A DNA stretch of 64,000 bases from Blakeslea trispora (taxonomy: Eukaryota > Mucoromycota > Mucoromycetes > Mucorales > Choanephoraceae). Location of the stretch: positions 62,001 to 126,000 of the forward strand of contig JAIWNE010000005.1 of the NCBI GenBank assembly GCA_025331445.1, read 5' to 3'. The notes beneath the pieces are model-generated. The model did no database searches. It saw only the letters and a list, made by a program, of their open reading frames with translations, and was not told where the DNA came from. Position 1 is the first letter of the stretch. Every line of letters starts with the position of its first letter. The position numbers were made by a program, and so were the translations under genes. Shown here in pieces: positions 27,850 to 40,459 of this stretch.

Positions 27850-29239
27850 CTAAGCTTGTTCCAATAAAGTATCAACATGATCTACAGCCTCTTGTGGCTG
27901 ATCTTTATAATACACAAAGTGGCCTTGTAGACTAGCTGTGCTAATGTTCTTGCCACGTATCTTTTGCACAAAACGCTCTGCCAACTCTTTATCATCATAG
28001 AAGCGTAAAAACATCTTTCTGATTTGATAGTCAGTTGCGTTGCCAAGATATTCCTTCATGTCTACTCTTCCAGGTCGAATCAAAGCGGGATCGAGTTTCT
28101 CAACATGGTTGGTTGTCAAGAAAATGATACGTTCTTCAGCAGACGCAACACCATCAAGTGCGTTTAAAAGACCACTAAAAGTAATCATAGACTGGTACCC
28201 TTGGTTATCTGATTGTGCTCGCTTAGTAAAGGCAGCATCAATGTCTTCCAGCAACATGATACTGCGTTCTGGCACGTTGCTCAATAAATGATTAAGTCGA
28301 TCATCCGTAAGTCCTCTCTCCGACAAATTCAAAATACAAATGTTATATTCCAATTCACCCTGTATACAAGCACAATGAGTTTCTCTTTGGTAAACAAAAC
28401 CTGACTTATTTTCTGTTACTTACAGCCAATGCTTGAATAAAGCTACTCTTGCCCGAGCCAGGAGGGCCATACAATAGATAGCCTCTTCTATAAGGTATTC
28501 CTCTTTCATTGTACCATTTTCCGTTATTGATAAATGCCTTAACATCCTTGACCACACGCTCTTGAATACCTTGATCCAAAATAACACTTTCGAGCATACG
28601 TCTTCGGCGAGGTGTACCAAATGGTCTCCATTCCGGGCCATAAGAAGTATATAATACTGTTTTGCCCTCTTGCTTTTTAAGAGCCATCTCTTGTGCTTCA
28701 TGCAATAGCTCTTGGAAGACATGTCGATCGCGGCTTAAAGTAGTAATGGTAATAGTTTCCCAAGGCGATCCCGTTGTCAAGTCCATCATCTTACCATCTC
28801 GTTGACGTTGCACCTGCATCCATACTTTGCGATATTTGAAAAAGTGAGTGCCTGGACCTGGAACAAATCCAAAGTTGGTTGATACACTGCCGTTATCATG
28901 TTGCTTATAAGTTGTTTCTACAGCCAAGTGTTGTACTTGTCGTTTAGGTGCATTTTGAGACATCCACTGAAGGAACCAAAAGTATGACTTGTCTTTTGAA
29001 GGAATCTCGAGAGTAACTAGCAGCCTTCTCCTCAAAGCACTTGCACCTAGTACAGCGCCTCTTCTCAACAATGTCAGGCCTGCACCTACACCGATCAGTC
29101 CAAAGCCAGCCGAGAACATGGGATTTGAGGTTACATTTTTTAGCAAGCTCTGTTGTTCGGGCTGCTTTACTGAAACACTAGAGTCGCTAGCTATATCCTC
29201 AGTAAAAGGTTGCTGCTGTAGAATCTCTGTCGAAGACAT
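27850..29239 (-). CDS. BCS1: Mitochondrial AAA chaperone Bcs1
   Basis: Exons 29239-28424 and 28359-27850, 64 nt intron, phase 0, 441 aa, close to the usual Bcs1 length. Bcs1 sits in the mitochondrial inner membrane and moves the folded Rieske Fe-S protein across it for complex III assembly. Seen: a single membrane segment at about residues 41-58 followed by an arginine-rich stretch ([15 protein letters not shown], the internal targeting region), a BCS1-specific middle region, Walker [10 protein letters not shown] split from its helix by the intron, Walker [11 protein letters not shown], sensor LTTN and arginine finger RPGRVD. I chose ATG 29239; the open frame continues upstream without another ATG near a plausible leader. 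Confidence 0.94.
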
Positions 29240-29980
29240 GATCTCTCTGTTCAGGAAAGGCAAAAATAAAACAGAAGCTGCTGTCAAGAATTGACATGGA
29301 GGAATCAAATGTCCGATGCTTAATTTTTGATTTTTTCGACTGTGCATAAACCATTGAAACAACAAGTGAGTAGAAGCAAGTGACACACCTATCAGTAATC
29401 AATTTAACGTTTAAGCACTATAGCTTGATACTATTATGAACTGCTTGATTTCAAGCGCTTATATCCTTATTTTTCTACTCTTGGTCTTGATTAGATCTAC
29501 CAATTGCTAACAACAGGAAGTGCTTAATGTATAAATTTCAAGCAGCCCAAGGCAAAAGACACGCTCAAAGACTATAGTAAAATAATATAGTGTCAGTCTT
29601 TATGTCGTATTAATTTTTGGTAAAGTCAAATCAGATCGTCCTAAATATAGTATATAACACCCAGCATGAGCTCATACATGATTTTGTTCAGACAGTAAAG
29701 TCTTAATCATGGTCATCAAACCAACCATATCAAGTAGATATTACTCGCTTATGAAAAGGTGATCCTCTCTCTGTTTATGTCTTAAAGAGTCCAGTTTTCA
29801 TATGTTCTGATTACAATGTATACAAGTTGACTTGGACTTTCAATAATTTTGTCTAGTATATCAAAATTAAACAATAGCTTGGTTAGGGAGGAGAACAGTA
29901 AGCTAGACCTTTTTTTTTTGAAATATGTATAATTTATTTAACTAGAATTACATCTTGTAGCAGTATGATATATGTTTTTT
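29240..29980. other. Intergenic region, 741 bases, between BCS1 and the VPS13 3' end
   Basis: AT-rich, with no supported gene. It contains the BCS1 promoter (right of 29239) and the VPS13 3' flank. Confidence 0.6.
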
Positions 29981-32900
29981 CTATTGCATTGGTCTACGAG
30001 TCAGATTGTATTTAATAACTGCCTCTTCAATCTTTTTAAAGAAGTCCTCTCTGCTGTGTTTGTCAGAAATTAGCAAGAAGGGCTCCTTAGTCTCACTACG
30101 CAAATATATAGCGATGCCAGTTGGCTCTCGCTTTATCGTTTGAATATCTGTGAAAGGCTCTTGCCATTCTACTGTTAGTTTTCTCGTTCTAATAAGCATC
30201 ACTCTGTTGGATGTTAGCATAGCCACACGTTCGTCATTCTGAACATGACAGTGTGCAATATAGACGTCATTGATATATTTGCCACCATCAACATCTTTAA
30301 GCCAGTGCTGACCAATAGCTTCACGCAAGGAATAGGGCTTCAATAGCCCATCGGGGCCAATGTATCGAGGAAATCGAACACGCTCAATCATGTTGGTATC
30401 TGAAGGGGTAGCAGTATTTCGAATACCTTCAGTAACATTGCTTGTGAAATCAAACACACCGACTGCAGGTTTTGTCACCACACTACGAAATTCATATGTT
30501 AAGATATGACATGCTTTAAACGAAACAGTACTGGATAACTTACCCAACCAATCCTTTTCCGAACCCTTTGATGAATCCACCTACACCTTCTTTGCTAGCT
30601 CCTTCAATGGGACGTGCCTAGAAAGATAATAGTAAGATGTTGATGAGAACTGAAGGTATATGATATTGTACATATATCTGCTACATACCACTAAGCCAGA
30701 AAATCCACTTGCAACACTGCTGGCAAACGAAGTAGCACCCTGAGCAACGCCAACTAAGGCATGCTTAGGTCTGTTTCGAGACATATTCATTCGTCGACGA
30801 TCTTGATATTCTCTATCCATAGTGACGGCAGACAAGCCTTTACCAATACTACCTGTGAACTTTGTAAAACTGTCTGAAACGCCAAAGACACTCTTCTTTA
30901 CAAATCCACTAAAGCCCTAGATATAGTCAAATGTCAATTTCCGATTAATTCAACCCAATCAAAAAGCCCATTCAGTTTATAAGTTATTACCTTTGCAATA
31001 CCAATACCCAAGTCTTGAGGTCTATCGCTCATAATCAAACCTTGCCAAGGCTCATAGAAAAGTTCTGCAACTCCAGAACTCAAGTTATTGAACAGGCCAA
31101 CTGGATTTCCCAAGAAATCTGCAGAACCAAGGATACGGTGTACTTGATAGACAAATTGATCGCTGTAATGAATCATGATGCGATTAGCAAGGTCGGGTCC
31201 ACTTGCCATTATGTTTTCAATGGCAAGAGCATTGAATCTCAAAGGTGCTTGATTGATATTTCCAATTGTCATAGTCATAGCGTTGAAAATATACATCAAG
31301 GGGTTGTTTGACTGTTGAGCCTTGATGTGATTATAATCCTGATCAGAGCGCAAGAAGGAAAGATTAAATCGAATGGGTTGTATGCTAAATACTTCGAAAT
31401 AAATCTGCCCAACACTGTTTTCTGAGGTGACGTTTGGAATATCTGTTGAGTATTCCCAAATCTTTGCATCAGCATTTGATTCTTTAGTTGAAGTAGTATC
31501 ATCCAGTTGTGCAAATTCCATTACTGCGTAAATGAACGATTCATCAAGCTCAAAGCTCATTTCTTGTAGTAAGATAGAGAAGTATTTAAAATAAACAACG
31601 CCATGAGAGCTATCCTTCACACGATCAAGGGCTAGCTGAACAGTGGGAAGTATCTTTGTATCTTTGCGATTGCGCTCACCATTATCAGTTAGGTTGGTAG
31701 GGTATAAGAGAATAGGGAATACAGCGCCATAAACTTGATTATCAATCTGAACCCAGTCTATGTTCCAACGCAAAGAGTGGTACATGGTTGAGTCTGTTAA
31801 CTTCAAGTCAATGCCTCTGAAGGTAGCATAAGCAACCTCTTGCAGTCGTCTGTCTATCAGTGATATACCCATTTCTTTGATTTGGATTTGGAAAACAGCA
31901 TTGACGGTCATATCCATATCAGCTACTTCAAAGCCTTCTTTGGCAGCAGAGTCAACAGAGGTCATAGAGGCAGATGAGTTTACTCGAGAAAGAGAACCAG
32001 ACACGGGTTTGAAGAGACTTTCATCTTGTACAAACGGCTTCAGTTCAAGTATACGACGAGAGCCATTAATCTTGACATCAATCGATGTAATCAAAGGCTT
32101 TCCTTCACGGTTGGTGTGACGGAAAGGAAGCATTGTACCAATCTCCTGCAAGTTCACGCTACGCTCACGACCATTGATGTTTAAGATGATCTTCTTATCC
32201 TTATAAGCAGGCAAATCCCATGAATAAGAGACTGATTGATGGGCTGGTAAATGATAGCGTTTGATACGATTGCTTCGCACTGGGCTATAGTCATCTCTAA
32301 GGATCACAGGGTCTTCTTGACGGAAGGTTATATCTTCATCTGTGTTGTTACTCAATAAATAAGGCCAGTTGTCTTCACGCTCCTTTGTAAGCACAATAAA
32401 AATTGTGGCATCTTGAATGACAGTTGAGACACGTACCAATGTATCTTGGTTACCAGAGTCACTTGCTAGACGAACATGGACATCACCTATATCCTGAATA
32501 TTGAAGGGTGCTGACCATGCATTGTCGTAGCCTTCAAATTTGATAGACAGCTGTTTTTCGTTTTGGACTCGGATGTTATAGAGAGGTATACGCTCTTTAG
32601 CTTCCAAAAGGAAGTCGTTCTTTGTCTCTGGTACGCGGTAGCGAATGTTTTCTGATAGTTGATTATTCAGTACAAAACGAGGTGTGATAGTGATAGTTTT
32701 TGTCAACTTGAATTTCCCTTGGCCTTCTTGTACTGTAATACCCACATGAATTTCTTCAGATCGGCCCTGGTTGGGTAAAGCAACATCGTAAACGCTACCA
32801 ATCGCTTCAAAACTTAAAGGCTGACTCCAGTCAGATTTATCCACCTTGATAAGTGTTCTGTTGCGATTATCAGCATGAGGATAAGAATACATGAAAGGCT

Positions 32901-35900
32901 CTGGCTTTGGACCGGGCTTACACATTGTCACAGTTTCTCCTGATGAGTACAAAGCATCCGACCAAGCTGGTTTCTCCTTGAAGCTGATGGGCAATCCAGT
33001 TTTGTTGATTATTATATAAGGACTGAAAATGCTATATTTCTTGGCTCCACCAGAATTGGGAATATCAATGATATCGATACCAACATGCAATTTCGTTTTG
33101 TCCTTCTTGTTGATAAGTTCAAATGTATGATCTATTTCCAAGTCATCAGTTCGTTTTGTGCTAATGATAGCGTATTCGCTACGATTGTAGTCAGTGTCTG
33201 GCATTTCAATGTTCAAAAGAACAAGATGGTTATTTTCAATCACATGAATAGGTGTTAGACCACCCTTTCTTAGATAAGAGCTAAAGTCCTGGCCTGTTGT
33301 TTTGTCTACAATACGGAAGTTAAAGTCGTATGGAAGCAGATTTTCAATTTCGACAGGAGCACTTAGACGGATACTCATCGCGGGATATTGACCGAATAAA
33401 ACATTGTTTTTGTCTAAGTTGGCGCTTATTTGAAATATAAAAGGTGGCATGCTACCATTCTTGTCTTCTGAAGAGCAACTGATGGCTGATGGAGGCTTTT
33501 TACTAGGTGTAGTAAAGTCCTTCCAATGGAATGCTGATTGAGTCCAGTGGTACCCAAAGCCAGCGTCAGGGCGAATACAAAATCTGTTTGTGTAGGCTTT
33601 CTCGATTGGCACAGCATAATCTTCACCAGGGGCTATCTTCTGTACTGGACCATCCATTCCACCCTGAAGATCAACGGAAGCCAGATCAACAGACAAAAGA
33701 GTTTTGTTTTGGATTACAAGTGCTGATCGAATAGTAACAATCTTGATATTATCAACTAATTTGACATCAAATACGATACGGTGCAAGACGTTTTTGATCG
33801 ATGGTCTTAAAGGATGCATATGCTCGCCTTCAGTATCGAGTTTAATGTCGCGAAGACTTTCCCACATAGCACCATCTACTTGACTATCGATTTGCAGATT
33901 CAAATTGTTACTTTGATACTGAGTTGCTTCACGACGTTTTCTCCAATCCTCGAACCACCAAGGCAAATTTTTTCCGTTCTTTATTTCCTTAATGATTGGC
34001 CCCTCCTTAGAAGTTGTAGAGTTCCAGACCATGATGTTGTACCCGGTTCTGTTTCTCAATTCATAAGGTGCAACAGTACCTCTTTCACCACTGTAAATAG
34101 TCTAGAAAGACAAAAGAAAGTTAGGTTTTGCAAATTCAGCTGAATTCAGTGTTCTTTTTTTTTTACTTACGTTTTTCTGTTTGTCAAGCAATTGCATAGT
34201 CGACATTGCACTTTCCAAAAACGTGTGTGTTACATTTAGATTAAGAATCGAGTTGGAAATAATCTTAACAGTCATGGGCTCGTTCTTGTTAGCAGGATTA
34301 CGTGCCAACTGAAGACTAAAATTCCAAGGTTCCAGTAAAGGCTCCCAATGTGAGTTTTTGATATTAAAGTAGTTGATGTAGGTAGAGAATTCAACAGAGG
34401 CAAGTAGGTTCTTTGACCAGTTGCCTACTTCTACATTGAATGGCTTGAGATTCATATCAATCATGGGCGTTTCATGTAATTCTTCAATCAAGATGATCTG
34501 AGCGCCCTGGAAAGAAACACGAAGCAACTCTTCAGCTAAACTGATTTCAGCTAGGTCAAGCTCTTTGGTCGCATCAGATATGCTTTGAGCATTTGATCCA
34601 TTGGATAGTTCATTGCTGACTTGTTGTTGCATACTAGCATTGAAGAGCTCGTATGCCTTATTAAAGATATCAGTGACAAGCATAGCATCGCGATAAGAAA
34701 GACGAAGTACAAGAGGGTCAATGTTCATCACAAGCTCAGTAAGTGCAGCTCCCTTTTCGTTTTGTGGATTACTGTTCATAGACAGATTTACATCAAATGG
34801 CTGGATAAAGCGCAAGGTCGACTTCTTTCTTATATCCATGCGACACAAAAACATACCCATTTGTTTGATTACAAGTGCAGTCTTTGCTTGCTGCGTAATC
34901 AAAAGCTCTTTGGTAGACAGAATAATGGCTTCAGAATCTGCACGGTCAGGGTTTGCTAGCAAGATAAACTCAGCATCCACAATATTCAAAAGATATGACA
35001 AATCCATGCCTTGAGGCTGTGATTGCTGCTTTTGCTGTTGCTGCGACTTTTGTTGCTGTTGATTTTGTGATGAGTTGCCAGGACTGTTTGTCTTGGTGTT
35101 GAAAGGAAGCAAAAAGAAATCGCGCAGTAAGAAAGCGTGATCCAAAGACAAGATGACTTTGGGGCTCTTGATTGTCATAACAACAATACCAGAACGAACA
35201 GGATCAGGTTCTTTAAGATCTAATTGGAGTTCAAACTGATGCCCATCTTCAATGACAGGTACAATATGTTTAAATTGGCTGTTGATATTGGGTCTAGTGT
35301 CGTCTACAGTAAGGGAGTGAACAACAAGATTGACATCAATTGAACTATCGTGAAACATGCTGATCTTCACTTTGCTATTGTTGAGTGCAATTCGGGACAA
35401 ACTATCTGGCTGTTGAATGTTTTCCAATTCTCTAGATTGATTCATGTAGATTTCTAAACCAATTGTGTTCACATCAAGCGTCATTTGAATACGAGGCAAT
35501 TCGTTTAGCTTTTCGTTTTCAATGAGAGCTGCTTTGTTTTGCTGTTGGCTCGAGGTATTGGATACTGTCGAATCTGCAAAGGAGTCTTTATGGTCAACTT
35601 CTTCTGTAGGTTCATTGCCTCGGGAAGATACACGAGAAAACATATTGATAGCCTCCATAAAGAAGATATATTGTCTTTCAGTCAAACGCATAGTGACATT
35701 TGAAAGATGACCTTGAACCTGAATGTCTGGTATTTCTTTGTTTTCTTCTTGTGGTATCTCAAAGTTGAAAGCAAGGTCAATGTCGTCAATCATAGGTAAG
35801 GTCTGAAGCCGTTTATCAAAGTAGAACTTGGAAGTAAGGTTCATGGCTCTCAAACCAGCTTTGATGGTGTTGATGCAGCCGTCTGATGTTTCCACAAAAG

Positions 35901-38900
35901 AGTTGGAAGCCCAAATTTCACCCAAGTGAGCTACAACTACATCTGAAGGATGTTGATGCAATTCGGGAAACATGACAACTGGTGTCTTGATCACTACATC
36001 GAAATGCATTTTTGTCGCAGCCTGACTTAACTGTTGGGCTGATTCAAGAGCAGCCTGTTGAGCACGATCATAAGTAGATTTCATTTCTGCAAATTTACTA
36101 AAGTATTCAAGGAACTGTACTACAGGTTCCTCCAAAAAGGTAAACTGGGCAGATCCCATACGAATATAGACAGCATGATCATAGCCAGGATATCCTTCAC
36201 GACCGTCATTGACAAAAGAGTTGTAGCGAAGATCAATCAGCTCCTCACCTTGGATTGTCAGCAGTTGATCATCCATATCATCTGTTAGCGTAAAGTTGGC
36301 AAACTTGGCTGCTACATTGACCTGTCCATCTGTCAAGATGATAGACAGATCACCTAAGGACAGTTCACCCGTGGCAAGTCTACTGCCGTCATTGTTCAAT
36401 ACAAAGTTGACACTGTCGAGCAAGAGTCGAACATATATGTTGCTGTTCTGTTTCTTGGCAACTGGTAGGGGCTGTTGCTTGAGAATGCTGACGGAAGACT
36501 GGCGATGAAGAAGTGCACCACTGGGGCGAGTGGGCAGTGGTGGTGGTTGAGAAGTAGCTTCTTCGTCCACAAATGTGTGCAAAAGGAAGTTGTGCAAAGT
36601 CAGAACAGAACTTTGAGTTACTATAAAGTTCAATGTAGACAAAGTTACTTGCACTGTTTGATCGATGCCCTTGTACTTGGTCATATATTCAGGACTCAAT
36701 TTATCACAGCGAATATATTCAATATTGACAAGGTTCTTGTCAGCACGTTGCTCATCTGTCTCTTGATGTTCTTGTTGTTGGTCTTCGCTCTGACCCAATC
36801 CAGCTTGTTGCTCAGAGGTAACAAGATACTTGAATTGATCTCCATGCTGCATACAATCAGCGACATCAAGCGATCCCAAAGACAGATTGACAGACATATC
36901 CATTGGCCTCATGCTGTATCCCAAAGCAAGATTTTTCAGATCAACTTGACACAAAAGAGTTTCTTCAGATATGTTGGTTGGCTTGGCTTGAAGCACATTA
37001 GCAAGCACACGGCCCACCTTGAAGTCAAGACAGAAAACAAGCTCTTCAATGTTTACAGCATCCTTGTCTTTCTTTCGTGACATTGAGCGAGTCATCTCAG
37101 TTGCATCAGTTGTCTCTGTTTCTGCCAAGGATAAGGGATTTGTATCTTTATCGCTATCGTCATCATCACTGACAAAAATGTCCTCATTCTTCTTACTCCA
37201 TAATGGTGTGTTCATTAGATTGAACCATCTCTGATCCACCTGATTTGCCTTTGTCATGTTCAAATAGTCTTCATCCATCTCTATCTGACCTTTACCGCTA
37301 CCCAATATACCAGAGGCCTCAATCAGGCGAGGAATCTGCATGATAGCACGATACTTTGTATCGGAAAAGTTGACTTTAAGCAATGGTAGATGACCAGACA
37401 GTTTGAAGCGAGGCATCTCTATTGATTTTCGGATAATGCAAAGCTCAGCCAAAAACGTCATATCGATGCGGTCCACTAAATGAAGGTATTCGAGCTCTTT
37501 TCGAGGACTTCTTACTTGTGAAAGACAAGTTTCAATTGAATCGCCCACAAGAATCTTTGTCTGAGTGAGCTTGACAATGAATTTGTCATACATCAATTGG
37601 CGTAACTGGATATTGTCTTCAACAGTCATATCAGAAGCAGACTTTGATTTAATTAACGATAGTGCTTCGGGAGGTGCTAGCTGACTTTCCATATTGATGT
37701 GGCCTGCATCAATCACAATACCTCGAGACTGAATTGAACTACAATCTTCAGGCACAATAATCACTGGTGCATCCATATCAAGGTGCAAGTCAAATGTGGT
37801 ATGTTGATCCAATGCGAATTCAAGACTGGCTCGAGTTTGATTCTTGATGCCTTCCAAGGTATCGCCTGCCACCTCAATCAATGCATTGATACTGTCCGCA
37901 CTGGTTTCGGGAGGCGTAAAGAATTTGACAATCTCATGAATGATGATGGGATTGTAGATGATATCGATGTTTCGCATGAAAAGAGAAGCAGCATTGTCAG
38001 CTCTTTGATCCAAAGGTTTGTGTTCGAATTCGACAGTGAAGAATGGATCGCTCTGTTGAACAAGGTTGGCAGCAATGGAAGACTTTCTTCTCTTCTTTTC
38101 ATCGTCATCAACATCGCCTTCTTCTTTTTTGTCCTTGGCTCCCATCAGCTTATGGTAGGGTGAATCTGTATGCAAGCCATCATAGAGACATAAATCACCC
38201 AACGCAGCTGATGCCGTAAACGATTCAATGTACTGAACTACGCCTACTGATACATTGTCAAACACTAAGGACATTAAATCAAGAGGATTGTTATGAGGAT
38301 TCTTTCGCACTGTAAATGATCCTTTGCTTAACCGAGTATCTAACGATAGTAACATGGTCTATGCAAGGTACATGAGTTACTCTCTTTTCTTGTTCATCAT
38401 TCATCTGCTTACATCCTTGGGTAGATCGATAGAAGCAGCAATAGCAGCTTTCTCAGCATCATAATCAATCACATCATAAAACTCAAGCTTTTGTTCTTCT
38501 GTAATCACAATATCGTCTTCTTCAGAGGCATTCTATCAAGATTGTATGGATATTAAAATGAGTCATACCAAACATGAAATAAAGAAAAAAGGTAACTACT
38601 AACCTGAGTAGTATCTGTATTGGTTCCGTACCACCAACTACTGATACCCCAACCTTGATTTGCTTTGTTAGCAGCTGCTTCCTCTCTTCTCTTCTTCTCG
38701 ATAGCAGCTAATATGTTATTTAGCATGAATCCTTATTTTCTGTCGTTTTGCTTTGGTTACCTAAACGTGCTTTTTCACTGCGAAGTCTAGGCTTAGCCAA
38801 ACTTCTATAGAACCGTAAATCTTCATAACTCAATTCTCTTTCCAACTCATCCATTGTCTCGAGTTGTTCTGGAGTCGCACGATCTAATTTGTATTGCACA

Positions 38901-40345
38901 TAACAAGATACATAGCGCTTGCGATCTTCACTTCTTTTCTTGATTCGCTTCCATGTCCAACGCTGATTACGCTCATGAATTTCTGATAGAACAGCCTGAC
39001 CTGCAAACCGAAAATACTCTAATGGATCTGATTTGGGAGTCACACTGGCAGGAGGATGAAGGTGTTTGTATTTCTGTTTCTTTAGATAGGAATGAAACAA
39101 ATCGATCATCAAAATAGTGTCGCGGTATTGCTCGTTATCGACTGTGAAAGAGAGCTCATCAAACAAAAGTGAAGCTTCCACCTTGGGCGTAGTACCACCG
39201 AAATTGTTGTGCAGCTTGACACGGCCTGTACCTGATACGGGTTTAAGGATATATTGGTGTTCCTTAGGCACATGATGCTTGGTGGCAATCTTTGTTAAAA
39301 TGAAAGAAACAGGTAAATAAACAAGACACAAAGAAATGCAATCATCCTTTCATTACCAAATTCTTAAATCCATCATGTTCTTGATTGTCTGATAATGTAG
39401 GTGCAGTTGTGTCCCAATAGACAGAAAGTGATTCCAAAGTAGCAAGCTATATACAAAACAATTGGGTTTTCACAAGAAACTTGTGAGTTACTGCTACCGA
39501 GTCTTTCCGTGTGTATGATAGTGTTATACCTTATGCACTGTATTGACTGTTTCACTAATGGTACTAGCAATCCAATTTTCATCCGTTGTGATAGCCGATA
39601 ATTCACTTAAAGTAATACCAGCAGCAAATCGGTGATCGGTTGAGATATTATCTTCGTAACGAACATGAATATTCGTAATAGAAAACTGAAGGTTGTTCAA
39701 GATTCGAGTCATCAACTGATTGGCAAAAGTGTCATTCTTGGCATCATCAGCTACATCGACCTGATGATCACTGACGAGCTCAGCATTCTCCAACTTGCGC
39801 ATTTTGGCCTCATGTTCTCTTTGTGCAATCTGCTCGGCTGTCATCTATGGGCAGTCCATGTGAGTGCTCTCTCTCTTTTTTTTTGGGTCTCGGGTTAACC
39901 TCTTGCTTACTGTAGACTCATTTCTTGGAACAGCCAAGACATAGACATCTTTAATATGAACCACAACAGGCTTTCCGCGCAAGTTGTTCCAAGGGATCGT
40001 CAAGGTGAGTTCACCAAGATAGCCTAATGCGAGATTTTGTTACATTGCGCCATCGATCTTATTTAATATTCTACCTTCTAATACATCGACAGGTAAATCA
40101 AATTTATCCAAAGCTTCTCTCTTGAGCTTTAAATCTCGTAATGTTACTTCGCCTATTGACAGGAGACAGTGAGCAATGGTTACTTCTTCTTTTTTTTATT
40201 GTTTCATTGTAATTTATTTTCTCAGACAATCGTTTTTTTTTTTTTTACCTGACCAAATACCAACTTTAAGCTGGCTATAGTTCAAGTTGGAGACATAAGC
40301 CCCCAAGACTTTATTCAATAAACTGGAGACAACAGACTCCAACAT
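29981..40345 (-). CDS. VPS13: Vps13 bridge-like lipid-transfer protein
   Basis: Thirteen exons: 40345-40249, 40152-40075, 40023-39911, 39844-39530, 39446-39357, 39289-38761, 38707-38604, 38532-38413, 38358-34171, 34101-30991, 30916-30689, 30617-30544 and 30482-29981. Coding length is 9549 nt, 3182 aa, with every phase closing; yeast Vps13 is of similar size. Vps13 is a rod that moves glycerophospholipids between membranes at contact sites. Seen: the chorein N-terminus ([15 protein letters not shown], then VTLRDLKLK), a very long beta-rich repeat region, a VAB domain with repeat units each starting around a conserved Asn ([47 protein letters not shown]), an amphipathic C-terminal region, and a PH-like end. 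Gln-rich inserts occur near 35030-35060 and 36760-36790. Two exons exceed 3 kb while the N-terminal ones are short. Confidence 0.96.
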
Positions 40346-40459
40346 AGTTTGAAACAAAGATAAAAAATGAAACAAAAAAGAAAAAAAAAAGAATTTATGC
40401 AAACATGACGTACAATCCCAAAATGTCGAGAAAATGCGGTTTTCAAAAATAGACTTTAT